Positions 28,900 through 39,440 of a stretch of 64,000 nt of DNA are shown here, piece after piece; the first letter of the stretch is position 1; each line of letters begins with the position of its first letter. Source of the DNA: Panulirus ornatus (lineage: Eukaryota > Arthropoda > Malacostraca > Decapoda > Palinuridae). The position numbers and the translations under genes are program-made. The stretch covers positions 64,908,520 to 64,972,519 of the forward strand of contig NC_092242.1 of assembly GCF_036320965.1 (NCBI RefSeq), given 5' to 3'. The notes under the pieces are model-generated. The model had not been told where the DNA came from. It searched no databases and saw nothing but the letters and a program-made list of their open reading frames with translations.

Positions 28900-29480
28900 T
28901 TTTAACGACCACCGATAACTAATGGGCCATTTAGCCAAATAACCGCATTATAAACATGTCTTCAATTACTCTAATTGGTAAATAATTTCATATATTAACA
29001 ATCCTACTGAAGGAAAAAGTACTTCGCCTCATTCAAGGTAAAACGTCTGCCCACGAGTTTCTATCCATTACTACGAGGGAAATCAGACGAATTCGTCCTA
29101 AAGCAGTTCGTTCGATCGGGATTATCGAAACCTTTCATGATTTTGAATACCTCTAAACCTTCTCTTTCTTGAGCAAGATAGATTTAATTCGTTGCGTTGG
29201 CTCTCATATGTTTTGTTGTTCGCCTCTATCTTCATTCTGTCTATATCTTGCCTCAAATAGGGTAACCCAATGTGAACATGATATTCAAGATGGGGACGCA
29301 ACAGTGAGTTGAACAGAGTGAAGATAATTTCACGAGACTTAAAAATCGAAAATCCTTTCTACGAATCCAAGATTTTTTTTTCGCCATATTTGACGTTCTG
29401 TAAACGACAGTAAGAACCTTATCTTTGATCTAACCTTTAATAGCCATGCCACTAACCGGGCTGTTTAAAAACAAATCGGT
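28900..29480 (-). mobile_element. CR1-like LINE C-terminal remnant, antisense
   Basis: Minus-strand translation gives scattered pieces of the CR1 C-terminus: LRPHLEYHVHIGLPYLRQDI (around 29290-29235), RKRRFRGIQNHERF, then FF...RIVNIWNYLP with stops between. These match the known order RPHLEY, SPYLRKDID, RRLRGD, RVVNxWNxLP. Non-functional. Confidence 0.65.
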
Positions 29481-29911
29481 TTTAATATCTATACAACAGC
29501 AGTAGACCCCCTCCACCCAAACCATTCCATAACTAACCACCGAAATCCCACGTAGAAATGAAAATTTATTAACCCTATCTCACGCTTCAGCAGGAACTAC
29601 TCACAGATTCCCCACCCCAAACAAATAAATACACTCAGAAATAACTCGAGCACAAAACAACCGACCTCCTAACTTAGACTCCACCCCACCAGGGATACAC
29701 ACATCAGAAACTACACTATCCAGAAGAACACGAGTCACACCCTCTCTCGCTTCCGTAGAATAAGACACCGAGCACTTATAACTCACTTGCCCTGTGCTCT
29801 CTGCACTTAGACAGACGCACACACCGCAACACTTATGATTTGTGGTCAGCCAGCATCCTGAGTGTTACAGGAGCCTCATAAGGATAGAAGGGACTGCTAG
29901 GACAGGAAAAA

Positions 29912-29915
<4 letters not shown>

Positions 29916-29965
<50 letters not shown>
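29916..29965. repeat. (TA)n microsatellite
   Basis: TA repeat with no recognisable element beside it. Confidence 0.95.
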
Positions 29966-29968
<3 letters not shown>

Positions 29969-30117
29969 GTGTGTGTGACACCTGTTTGCCGTTTCCTGTC
30001 TTCAAGAGACAGCACGAGCAACAGACGGATGAGCAACCAAAGAAGAATCCTCTCCAAGCCCCTTCTTCTGATGCTATTTTTGGCAGATAATGATAATACA
30101 GGAGAGGATACCCCCTC

Positions 30118-30200
30118 CCCCCCAACCCAAGCACCCGCCCCTCTTAGTCACTTTCAATAACACGCAGGATTACGTAGGTAGTTTTTCTTCCCTATCCCAA

Positions 30201-30203
<3 letters not shown>
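30118..30203 (-). mobile_element. SINE-like element, 5' half only, antisense, degraded
   Basis: The reverse complement matches the consensus start (tatccttgggatagggaag, cctgcgtgttattgaaagtg, actaagaggggcg). It ends against (TA)n on the right. Confidence 0.6.
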
Positions 30204-30280
<77 letters not shown>

Positions 30281-30290
30281 GCCAGGGGCT
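30203..30290. repeat. (TA)n beside antisense SINE-like half
   Basis: TA repeat directly after the 5' end of the antisense SINE-like fragment. Confidence 0.95.
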
Positions 30291-31422
30291 GGAGAAAATT
30301 ATATTCATTAAAGAAACTGAATACACCGTAGACAAATGGCCGTCATTGACAGCCGCAAGAAGGTGGTGTATACAGTGAGACCATATATGGTCTTAGAATT
30401 ACCATGAACACCTTAAAAAGGTGTTCAGGCCTTTTCAGTTGGTGGCTGTATCTCTACGTTGCCGACCTTAGTGACCCAAGAGACTATGTAGCACTGAATC
30501 CCATGTAACCAACCAGCTTCTTTCTATACGTAGTAAGTGTCAGCTGGGGAGAGAGAGGTTGGGGGTTGCTGGGGATGCACATACTCCCCCCTAGCAAGGT
30601 CAAGTGAATCCCCCCCCCCCTCCTAAGCAAGGTCGGCAGGGGCCCCTCAGCAAGGTCAAGAGAACTTTGCGTGGGAAGGTTACCAGCCGACTCAGGAGGC
30701 GGATTTAATATATCTTCAGTCTATAGTGGCCACTGCCCAACCAATCCATCCCTCATAGTAAGATTTAACAAGCCTAGTGACAGCACCAGGATCCCGTTCC
30801 TCTATCAAGGAATAAAGTATTGACTTAAAAAAAAAAAATGTCGGAGACGTCTTCTCGAGATTTCATAATAGCGTTTCTCTGTTCGGTCAAGATATACCAT
30901 ACCCAGTCTTTAATGAAGAAGGGAAAATTTACACATCGGTTTCATGGAAGAATTAATCGGGACCAGTATCGTCCCATGATGGTAATATAATTGACATACG
31001 ATAAGAAATAACAGGATCATGTTAACCCAAAAGCAACCACACCAAAGCAAATTAAAGTCAAGTTACGGTATTGCGTCATTTATGAGCGTACATTATCGGT
31101 TACCCATTGCTCGACGCTCTCATACATCATTCATTCACGCCTGACCGTCGAAAAAAGTAGTTCTCAGGTGTTATAAATATGCTTTTCTTTTACATTCCTG
31201 ACATGCTAGTATCTGTGCAGATTTATATTTTTAGCCGTCAATGTGAGCAATGTATTATGATACCGTACCGGGTAATTTTCAAAGGTTTTGAATATAACGT
31301 GCATATTTCATGCTCAATTGCGTGATATGTTATTGTTAAATCAAAAGAGTAGCGTTATTTAGTTTTTAGTTAAGATATACACAAAACGAACCTAAGACGA
31401 TAAATAAAGATATGTGAACAGA

Positions 31423-31836
31423 TTAGATTGAAAAATCCATGGCTAAAGCAACGTGTATTATTAAGTCTTCTAAAACGCCGTAGGAATTTCCCGCCGAAAT
31501 AATTGTATCATTAATGATACCCTTATAGACGTCATTTATAGAGATTAATGCAGTCTTACAATTCTTGCGTCTTAGACATACCCAAGTAGATTCCTTGCGT
31601 ATAATGAGAAGTCGCCAAGTGCTTTTAGGGTTTGGTTGCTGATTCATAAGCACTGAAGCGCTGACCATCTTCCTCCGTTTTCTAATTTCTAACTCCTGAA
31701 ACCAGTAGAAAACGGCAACTCCGACATGGCATATGTATTCAATGCTTTCACAAGCATTTCCACAGCCACTTGATAAAACTGCAAGAATTAGTATCACGTT
31801 TAAGCATGACCCGGAGAGGTCACAGACGGTGATCAA
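31423..31836 (-). other. Unidentified open frame upstream of SUMO
   Basis: A minus-strand frame of ~137 codons without a stop, divergent from SUMO. It has no good ATG at its beginning (the first codon is TTG), no known motif, and an N-terminal hydrophobic run (VILILAVL). In DNA of this composition it may be chance. I do not assign a function. Confidence 0.2.
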
Positions 31837-31861
31837 TAAACTCCCGCCGGGAGAATTTAAT

Positions 31862-31986
31862 TCCCAGTTTCAAATTTGGCGCCAATTCTGACCGCCATCT
31901 TTGTTTTTCTAGGCCCCGGATGCTTTACTTGATTCTTGTTGTTTGTGAGCAGCGAAGGCCACGCGTTCTACCCACAAACTCACACA
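31862..31986 (+). promoter_or_regulatory. SUMO proximal promoter / 5' leader
   Basis: The 125 bp before the SUMO ATG is more GC-rich than the DNA upstream. TTTGGCGC at 31875-31882 sits inside the palindrome TTGGCGCCAA and resembles an E2F site. CCGCCATCTT at 31892-31901 matches the YY1-type element that often lies at the start site of housekeeping genes. No TATA box is evident. The transcription start is inferred to lie around or just after the CCGCCATCTT motif. Confidence 0.5.
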
Positions 31987-32001
31987 ATGTCCGATAACAC
32001 T
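31987..32001 (+). CDS. SUMO: SUMO coding exon 1
   Basis: ATG plus four codons (MSDNT) followed directly by a perfect gtaagt donor at 32002. A very short first coding exon carrying only the MSD-type start is plausible for SUMO genes. An alternative start upstream would be out of frame. Confidence 0.88.
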
Positions 32002-34441
32002 GTAAGTACACCATTTCTCCTGTCGTAACGTGTACTGGAGGGTTGTGGATATTCCTTGAAACCATGGGAAAGAGATAATTGGCGGAATAAATGATAACGA
32101 GAGGCGGATAACTAACTTGATTGTCTCTTGCCTGCAGGACGCCAAGCCAGAGGGTGAGGGAAACGAGTACATCAAACTTAAAGTCGTAGGGCAGGTAAGT
32201 CTGAGACTTGATGCAGTGAAGGAAGATGGGGTGTTGAGGGAGATGAGTACATGGAGGAGAAATACCGGCCCGGGCCAGAGTTTGGTCCGGCCACGCCGAC
32301 ACCCGGGCCACCGTTCCTTCATGATCCATTTTCAGGAAGATTTATCATAGTAGTACCTTAGTGTGGCCCCCCACGGGCAGGCTTTGGGTGCAGTGTGGTG
32401 CTACAGGGTAGTAGGGTAATGTTCTCAAATGGAGAATTTATATTCTGTGGACCTGGAAATTAAATATATATATGTATATATGTAAGTATGGCTGTTAATG
32501 AAGGCTTATATGCTCCTGTCTAAAACCCCTTCAGAATTAGGTTAGTAGTTAGATATGCAGATAAAATTTTTAAAGTAGTGGTCTGCCTAGAATTACCTCT
32601 GGAATGTGTTTTACTGAGAATCATTCCTCTGTGGCCAATTTTGCATACAGTAATTTACCAATAAGTCTTTAGTATAACTTATGAAATCTGTGCTCTTAAG
32701 TATTAAAGGATTTTGCAAACCTATATCCTCAATGCAAATGGGAGAACTAGTTCAGAGGGTTTAAACAGGAAAACTATTTCAGAAGGTTCAAATGAGAAAA
32801 CTACTTGAAAGTCATGTATAGATTGTATTTTAAAACTATGCATATATTGATGGTAAAGATATGTCTTTTTTTAGATTAGTGATTGAAATATTCTACCCAA
32901 ATTGGAGGAGGTGTTATTATTCTTGGTTTGCCAGCTCTTGATATGCTCCACGGGGAAACTAGAGCATTCTAAATGCTAGTTAGGGGTTGACAGACTGTTC
33001 ATCTCCAGGTATATATTCACTTCATGTATTCGAGGACAAACTCAATATGGGCCAAAACGATTGACAGACGAAACTGATTGTATCCAAGTTAACTAAATGG
33101 AATCAAAACAAATGTACCTTCACCTCAAATGTTGTGCAGTATTGAACATTTTGACATTGCTTTAGCAGGGACATTTCTGAGCTAAAACTCAGCAGGGTCT
33201 GCTGCTTATAATTTTTGCTTTTTAATATTCAAGATTGGAAGCTTACATGTTAAAAAGTCGCCTTTTTCTTTTTTTTTTTTCGTCACGCTCAACTTTAGGC
33301 AAATGGGCAGAGGTAGGCTAGGTTATTACATGCACTTTGCCATTGCATCTATTTATGGAATTTTATTAATTTTCAGTATTTGATTATGCTTTCTTGTCAC
33401 ATTATTTTGTTTATTAACTTCATGTATTGAAGAAAAGTTGGAAATGTACAAATTGCGAGGAAGGCAATGCTAAAGTAAAAGTATTTCATATGTGTTGTTA
33501 TTAGCTTTGGACATTGAATGAATTTATTTCAGTTGTACATATCAAAAGAATGATTGATGGGGTATGAAATGGAGTGTTAGTATATTTTACGTTGTATTAT
33601 CGATTATAATACTGGTGGCGAGGGCAGTGAAGATCAGGGAAATGAAGTAACAGAAGTATGTGATTTACAGTGATTTTTCAACAGAACATATAAAAACATG
33701 ACCAAACCTGAGATATATTGTAGAAATAAATTAACTCCTGAACTTCTCATTTAGGTTTTCTCCAACTTGATATCAATTTTACAATTTTGAAAAATGTACT
33801 TTTCCTCACAGCTTCAAAGATATTCATTTAGTATTTGGAAGGATATTTATCCACTATGTTCATGTTGGTATGTGCTAAAGCTTTGTAGATGTTTTAGCTT
33901 GAAGTTTTTAGTAATTGTGGGAGTAAGTAATTTAGTTGCTGCTTTGCATATTTTATTGTTTGTTGAACCTACACCAAAAATTTTATTACTGATTGTTTCA
34001 TGTTGGAAATTTATTTTGTTAATATCTCATTGATTCATTAATAGCATGACATTTTTTCAAGATATTCATTGAATATTTTTCTAAGTGTAGATTTACCTGT
34101 GATAGATCTCTTATGCCCATCAGGGAAAGGTGGGAATTGATTAATGTAAAAGTAGGTGAAATGCTTGCAGGAATGAAACCAGTGAAAACCTCACTTTCTT
34201 GTATACTCTCTTCATATGTGGTTTTTCTGGTCTCTCATTTAGGATTGTCGTACACGATGTGTTTAACTTCTCAAATCCTCATTTAGGTTTTTTTTAAAGC
34301 CTTGTGAATCTCGATTTTCAAATTGTGTTTGTGATTGTGTAGTACAAGACAGTGCACTATATAGTGTTGGAGTATGGTCTGGGTATTGAGTGGGTTACCT
34401 TGTGTGTTTTATCTTTTACTTTACGTACACTGAAAAATTAA

Positions 34442-34496
<55 letters not shown>

Positions 34497-37400
34497 CCCT
34501 AGGATATATATATATTATCCCTAGGATAGGGAAGAAAGAATACTTCCTTCGTATTCCCTGCTTGTCGTAAAAGGTGACTTAAAGGGGAGGGAGCGAGGGA
34601 CTGGAAATCTTCCCCTCCACTTTTTACTTTTCCAAAAGAAGTAACAGAGAAGGAGCCAAGTGAGGATTTTCCCCCCTGGGCTCAGTCCTCTGTTTTTAAC
34701 GCTACCTCACTAATGCAGGAAATGGCAAATATGTATGAAAATATATATTTATAATTTGTGTGTCATACTTGATCACCTTTCCTGTGTTAGCGAGATAGTG
34801 CTGGGAACAGACTAAAGACCACAGTTACACCCATCCATGTCATGCATAATGGGTGAAACCAGAGTGCACATTTGATTTATTAATACTTCATCACCATTTC
34901 CTGCATTAGTGAGGTAGCACCAGGAACAGATGGAGAAAGGCTTTATCCATTCACATCCATTCTCTAGACATCATGGAATGCACTGAGACCACAACTATCT
35001 ATCCACATCCAGGTCCCACAGACCTTTCCATGGTTTATCCTGATGCTTCACATGATGTGGGTCACTCCATTGATGCATGACAACTCCAGTTTTCCACATC
35101 ATTCCAATTCGCCCTATCTTGTGCACGATTTTCACACTACTTTTTGAGGCCCTGATCACTCAAAATCCTTTTCATTTCACCCTTCCATCACCAATTTGGT
35201 CTCCCCATACCCCTTATTCCCTCCACTTACAACACATAAGGGTTGATATTACATGTGAAGTGTATAGGGTAAAGCATGGAAAGGTCTGTCGACCTGGTTG
35301 TGGTTGGGTTTCGGTGCATTGCACATGACAGCTTGAGAATGGATGTGATTGGATGTTCCCTTCATCTGTTCCTGGTACTACCTTGCTGTGTGAAATGGTG
35401 CTACCTTGATGAAGCAGGGGTAGAGTTGCTGTTTCCTGTGGGTTGGGATAGCATTAGGAATGGATGAAGGCAAACAAGATGAATATGTACCTATATGTTC
35501 ATACATGTTTGCCATTTTCTGCATTAGTGAGGTAGCATCAAGAACAGAGGGCAGAGCCTTGAAGGGAAAATCCTCACCTTGCTCCTTGCTCTGTTCTTTC
35601 CTTTGGAAAGTCAATACGGGAAGGGAGGATTTCCAACCACCCGCTCCTTTCCCTCTTAGTCGCCTTCTACGACATGTAGGGAATACATAGGCAGCATTCT
35701 TTCTCCCCTATCCCCATGATGTATCATTATTATTATAATACATTATTGCTGTTTTCTGCGTCAGCAAGGTAGTGCTAGTAAACAGACGAAGAATGGCCCA
35801 TCCTTTCTTATACACATATATATACATAAACATCCATATGCACACATATACATAACATATACACATACATAGACATATATGTATATACACATGGACATAT
35901 TCATACCTGCTTACTTTTATCCATTCCTGGCACTACCCTGCCCTACAGGAAATAGCATCACTACCACCTTCAGTGAGGTAGCACCAGGAAAACACAAAAA
36001 AGGCCACATTCATTCATTCAGTCTCTATATGTCATGTTTAATGCTCTGAAATCACAGCTCCTTATCCACATCCAGGCCCCATAGACCTTTCCATGGTTTG
36101 CCCTAGATGTTTCACATGTCCTGGTTCAGTCCATTGACAGCACGTTGACCCTGGTATACCACATCGTTCTAATTCACTCTATTCCTTGCATGCCTTTCAC
36201 CCTCCTTTATGTTCAGGCCCTGATTGCTCAAAATCTTTATCACCCCATCCTTCCATCTCCAGTTTGGTCTCCCACTACTTGTTCCCTCCACCTCTTAACT
36301 CATACATCCTCTTTATCAACCATTCCTCACTCATTCTCTCCATATGTACAAAGCATTTCAACACAACCTCTTCTGCTCTCTCAACCACTCTTTTTATTTC
36401 CATGCATCTCTTATCCTTTCATCACTTAATCAAACCATCTCGCACAACATATCCAACACATCCACCCTCCTCTGTACACCCTTATGTATAGCCCATGCCT
36501 CACAACCATATAGTATTGTTGGAACTACTATTCCTTCAAACATACCAATTTTTGCTCTCCAAGAGAATGTTTTCTCCTTCCACACATTCTTCATTGTTCC
36601 CAAAACCACTCTTCCCCGCACCCTGTGACTTACTTCTGCTTCCATGGTTCCATTCGCTGCTAAGTCCACTCCCAGATATCTAAAACACTTCACTTCCTCC
36701 AATTTTTCTCCACTCAAACTCCCAATTTACTCCCACACATCCCAATTTCCCTGTCCCTCAACCCTAGTGAACCTAATAAGTTTTCTGTTATTCACATTTA
36801 CTCTCAACTTTCTCCTTTAACACACTTTTCCAAACTCGGTTACCAACTTCTGCAGTTTCTCACTCGAATCAACCACCAGAGTTATATCATCAGCGAACAA
36901 CAACTGACTCACTTCCCAGGCCCTCTCATCCCAACAGACTGCATACTCACCCCTCTCCGTAACCCTTGCTTTCATCTCCCTAACCACCCTGTCCATAAAT
37001 AAATTAAACAACCAAAGCGACATCACACACCCCTGCTGCGAACCGACCTTCACTGGGAACCAATCACTCTCCTCTCTTCCTACTTGTACACATTACATCC
37101 TTGGCAGAAACTTTTCACTACTTCTAGTGTGTGTGTGTGCCTGTATGTATATATATATATAATTTTATTGTACTTAATCGCTGTTTCCCATGTCAGTCAG
37201 GTAGTGCCAGGGAATGGCCCATCCACTCATCACATATATAATACATATATATGCATGCACATGCACAGACATATACATGGTTTGGTCACATGGAGAGAAT
37301 GAGTGAGGAAAGATTGACAAAGAGGATATATGTGTCAGGTGGAGGGAACAAGGAGAAGCGGGAGACCAAATTGGAGGTGGAAGGATGGAGTGAAACAGGT

Positions 37401-37927
37401 TTTGAGTGATTGTGGCCTGAACATACAGGAGGGTGAAAGGTGTGCAAGGAATAGAGTGAATTGGAATGATGTGGTATACTGGGGTCGATGTGCTGTCATC
37501 GGATTGAACCATGGCATGTGAAGTGTCTGGGGTAAACCATGGAAAGCTTTGTGGGGCCTGGATGTGGAAAGGGAGATGTGGTTTCGATGCATTACACATG
37601 ACAGCTAGAGACTGAGTGAATGAATGTGGCCTTTTTTGTCTTTTCTTAATGGTACCTCATGTGGGGGGGGTGCTACTTCATGTGTGGTGGGGTGGTGACG
37701 GGAATGGCAGCAAGTATGAATATGTGCATGTGTATATAGGTATATATATATATATATGTGTATGTGTTGAAATGTATAGGTATTTATGGTGTGTGTGTGT
37801 GGGCGTTTATGTATACAAATGTGTATGTGGGTGGGTTAGGCCCTTCTTTCGTCTGTTTCCTTGCTGTACCTCACTAACACGGGAGGTGGCGATTAGATAT
37901 AATAAAAAATAAAAATTTATAAATGTA

Positions 37928-37991
<64 letters not shown>

Positions 37992-38214
37992 AAACGAGAG
38001 GGGAGGATTTCCAGCCCCCTGCTCCCTTCCCGTTTAGTTGCCTTCTACCACACGCAGGGAATACGTGGGAAGTACTCTTGTTTTTTTTTAATTTTCCAAA
38101 AGAGGGAACAGAGAACGAGGCCAGGTGAGGACATTCCCTCAGAGGCCCAGTCCTCTGTTCTTAACGCTACCTTGCTAACGCGGGAAATGGCGACTAGTAT
38201 GAAAGAAAGAAAAA

Positions 38215-38280
<66 letters not shown>

Positions 38281-39440
38281 TTTATTTTGATTTATTATAC
38301 TTAGTCGTTGTCTTCCGTTTTAGTGAAGTAGTGCAAGGAGACAGACGAAAAGAATGGCCCAACCCACCCACATACACATGCATATACATAAATGCCCACA
38401 AGCACATATAGATACACATGAATATACATTTATACACATGTACATATTCATACAGTTTCCTTTCTTGTTTTCATTCTTCTTCCACATGCCCGTGTGTGTG
38501 GAGTTGTACAGTACAGTGAAGAAAGTTTTTCGGTGAATGAATGCTAATCTTCCTTTGATATCAAAAGTAGAGATATAGATATTCTTATGCACACTTTTTT
38601 ATTAGTTTTTGGAATTGAATTAATCTGGGCATTGTTAAACTTTCAGAGTGGTCATTTAATAAGAGTACATTGGTATTGAAATGATTATACATTGTTGAAT
38701 TGTGTTTCCTTAACAGGATTCCAATGAAATCCATTTTCGTGTCAAAATGACTACACAAATGGGCAAGCTAAAGAAGTCATACAGTGAACGTGTGGGTGTT
38801 CCAGTCGCATCACTTCGTTTTCTCTTTGATGGACGACGCATAAACGATGAGGAAACTCCCAAAGCGGTAAGTTCTTTTATATTAAATCTCTGTTTTGCTC
38901 TTGTATTGTGATATGTGATCAATTCTGCAAAACGGTTTTAAGACAATCTTTTTGAAATCTATATGAACATTTTCGTACATTATTGTTGTTCTTATTTATC
39001 TTGTATGTTAACTCCCTCAAATGGAGTTGCATTCTTTTCATCAAAGAGTGTTAGATGAATATCCTAATATACATTTACAGAAACATTTAAAAGGGATACT
39101 TGACTAATGAACCAAAGGTAGATGATTAAGTAAAGCAGGTGGCAACAGAGAAGAATAGTTGTTATTCGTCAAGCAAGATGTGCAGTGTGCGCTTTACACT
39201 AACTATCCTTGCAGTTGTTGCTAGCTTTAGGTGCTTCTTAGTAGATAGGTAGGTAGGTTCCATCCTTCCTGTCAGCCTTTCCTGTCTCATACAGTATATT
39301 TTTAGGATATTAGTTATGTTCATTAATTTTTCAAGGGGAATATATCTTTTATTATGTTGAATTTTCCTATATCTTTTCAGCTGGAAATGGAAAATGATGA
39401 TGTAATTGAAGTGTACCAGGAACAGACCGGTGGCCATTGA
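31987..39440 (+). CDS. SUMO: SUMO (small ubiquitin-like modifier), SUMO1-like, 4 coding exons
   Basis: Joining 31987-32001, 32138-32194, 38717-38866 and 39381-39440 gives 93 residues and a TGA stop. SUMO is matured by SENP/Ulp proteases and attached to lysines by E1 (SAE1/UBA2) and Ubc9, mainly in the nucleus. Visible signatures: a short acidic flexible N-terminus (residues 1-13), the beta-strand [10 protein letters not shown] (15-24), IHFRVKMTT (29-37, the strand and helix edge that bind SUMO-interacting motifs in the family), [11 protein letters not shown], and the C-terminal [12 protein letters not shown]. Maturation after Gly91-Gly92 would remove only His93. KMTT, SLRFLF and EVYQEQTGG resemble vertebrate SUMO1 more than SUMO2/3. 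All three introns have GT-AG ends with gtaagt donors and are phase 0. Usual family length is 90-103 residues, so the gene looks complete and intact. Confidence 0.96.
32138..32194 (+). CDS. SUMO: SUMO coding exon 2
   Basis: Preceded by a pyrimidine-rich acceptor ending ctgcag and followed by a gtaagt donor. Nineteen codons give [19 protein letters not shown], i.e. the end of the flexible tail and the first beta strand of the ubiquitin fold. Intron 1 is only 136 bp. Confidence 0.95.
34443..34491. repeat. (TA)n before SINE-like copy C
   Basis: TA repeat that runs into attatccc. Confidence 0.95.
34492..34740 (+). mobile_element. SINE-like element, copy C, with repeated 5' start
   Basis: The 5' start attatccctaggata occurs twice, at 34492 and 34514, separated by a short TA run. 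The rest follows the consensus with more substitutions (gcgagggactggaaatcttc, gctacctcactaatgcagg). Confidence 0.82.
34760..35240 (-). mobile_element. Degraded RTE LINE 3' region, antisense, in SUMO intron 2
   Basis: The reverse complement carries the LINE 3' UTR (gcgagatagtgctgggaac, catggaaaggtctgtgggacctgg) and part of the C-terminal coding region (the stretch antisense to ccaatttggtctcccc at about 35190). It is clearly more diverged than the copies at 24403 and 58832. Confidence 0.75.
35243..35507 (+). mobile_element. RTE LINE 3' tail, diverged
   Basis: Begins catgtgaagtgtatagggta and continues through the long-form 3' UTR (gtgcattgcacatgacagc, ctgttcctggtactacc, ggaatggatgaaggcaa). It lies head-to-head with the antisense piece just upstream. 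Confidence 0.7.
35508..35718 (-). mobile_element. SINE-like element, copy D, antisense
   Basis: The reverse complement runs from ggggataggggagaaagaat through the full consensus to gctacctcactaatgcagaa. Moderately diverged. Confidence 0.8.
35725..35890 (-). mobile_element. RTE LINE 3' tail, antisense
   Basis: The reverse complement reads ggatgggccattcttcgtctg, then a loading of the gctaccttgctgacgc core and an A/T tail. Short and 5'-truncated. Confidence 0.65.
35920..37125 (-). mobile_element. RTE LINE, longest copy, antisense, decayed, SUMO intron 2
   Basis: The reverse complement includes codons upstream of the other copies' truncation point ([19 protein letters not shown], the RT motif preceding FADD), [45 protein letters not shown], then the C-terminal blocks and a long-form 3' UTR. 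Frameshifts and stops break it, so it is inactive. It is older than the 24403 and 58832 copies and shows that the family extends further 5'. Confidence 0.88.
37155..37275 (-). mobile_element. RTE LINE 3' tail, antisense fragment
   Basis: The reverse complement has gggccattccctggcactacc followed by a gacatgggaaacagcgattaagt tail, a diverged form of the LINE 3' end. Confidence 0.6.
37277..37920 (+). mobile_element. RTE LINE 3' portion, sense, diverged
   Basis: Starts at the codons for [17 protein letters not shown], passes through [11 protein letters not shown] and the stop, then a long 3' UTR ending cgattagatataataaaaaa at about 37910 and a (TA)n tract. A 1-bp loss in 'gtcaggtgg' (37333-37341) shifts the frame. 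It lies opposite the antisense copy at 35920-37125. Confidence 0.85.
37935..37992. repeat. (TA)n between LINE tail and SINE-like copy E
   Basis: TA repeat with a TACATAT interruption near 37974. Confidence 0.95.
37993..38215. mobile_element. SINE-like element, copy E, first half inverted
   Basis: 37993-38080 is the reverse complement of the consensus first half (antisense of tacttcccacgtattccctg and ggctggaaatcctcccctc). 38090-38215 is the second half in the forward direction (aagagggaacagagaacgag, gctaccttgctaacgcggga, gcgactagtatgaaagaaag). Strand is therefore mixed. Confidence 0.82.
38217..38278. repeat. (TA)n between SINE-like copy E and antisense LINE tail
   Basis: TA repeat bounded by an element end on each side. 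Confidence 0.95.
38285..38440 (-). mobile_element. RTE LINE 3' tail, antisense
   Basis: The reverse complement contains gtgggttgggccattcttttcgtctgtctcc and the core that follows, ending in a T/A-rich tail next to (TA)n. Confidence 0.65.
38717..38866 (+). CDS. SUMO: SUMO coding exon 3 (core of the fold)
   Basis: Acceptor ttaacag, donor gtaagt. Fifty codons (residues 25-74) cover beta 2, the main helix ([13 protein letters not shown]) and strands 3-4 ([17 protein letters not shown]). It holds the hydrophobic and basic surface that binds SUMO-interacting motifs in known SUMOs (Phe31, Arg32, Val33, Lys34 here). Confidence 0.97.
38867..39380 (+). other. SUMO intron 3
   Basis: 514 bp from a gtaagt donor to a ttttcag acceptor. 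No internal feature seen. Confidence 0.9.
39381..39440 (+). CDS. SUMO: SUMO coding exon 4 with Gly-Gly terminus
   Basis: Acceptor tatcttttcag. Nineteen codons, [19 protein letters not shown], then TGA. Gly91-Gly92 is the isopeptide-forming end after protease trimming of His93. Confidence 0.97.
   Translation: MEMENDDVIEVYQEQTGGH

Larger units (their letters stand above)
29481..31861. other. Upstream flank of SUMO
   Basis: Includes two (TA)n tracts, the SINE-like half at 30118 and a C/G-run block near 30550-30650. No gene supported. Confidence 0.5.
32195..38716 (+). other. SUMO intron 2 (6.5 kb)
   Basis: Bounded by gtaagt and taacag. 32195-34440 is AT-rich sequence in which I see no gene or recognisable repeat. 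34443-38440 is a transposable-element island described in separate entries. 38441-38716 is unremarkable. Confidence 0.9.

Noticed and set aside
31909..32329. Minus-strand frames of ~135 codons over SUMO exons 1-2
   Set aside because: Shadow of the SUMO promoter and first exons on the opposite strand; no motif and no splice logic.
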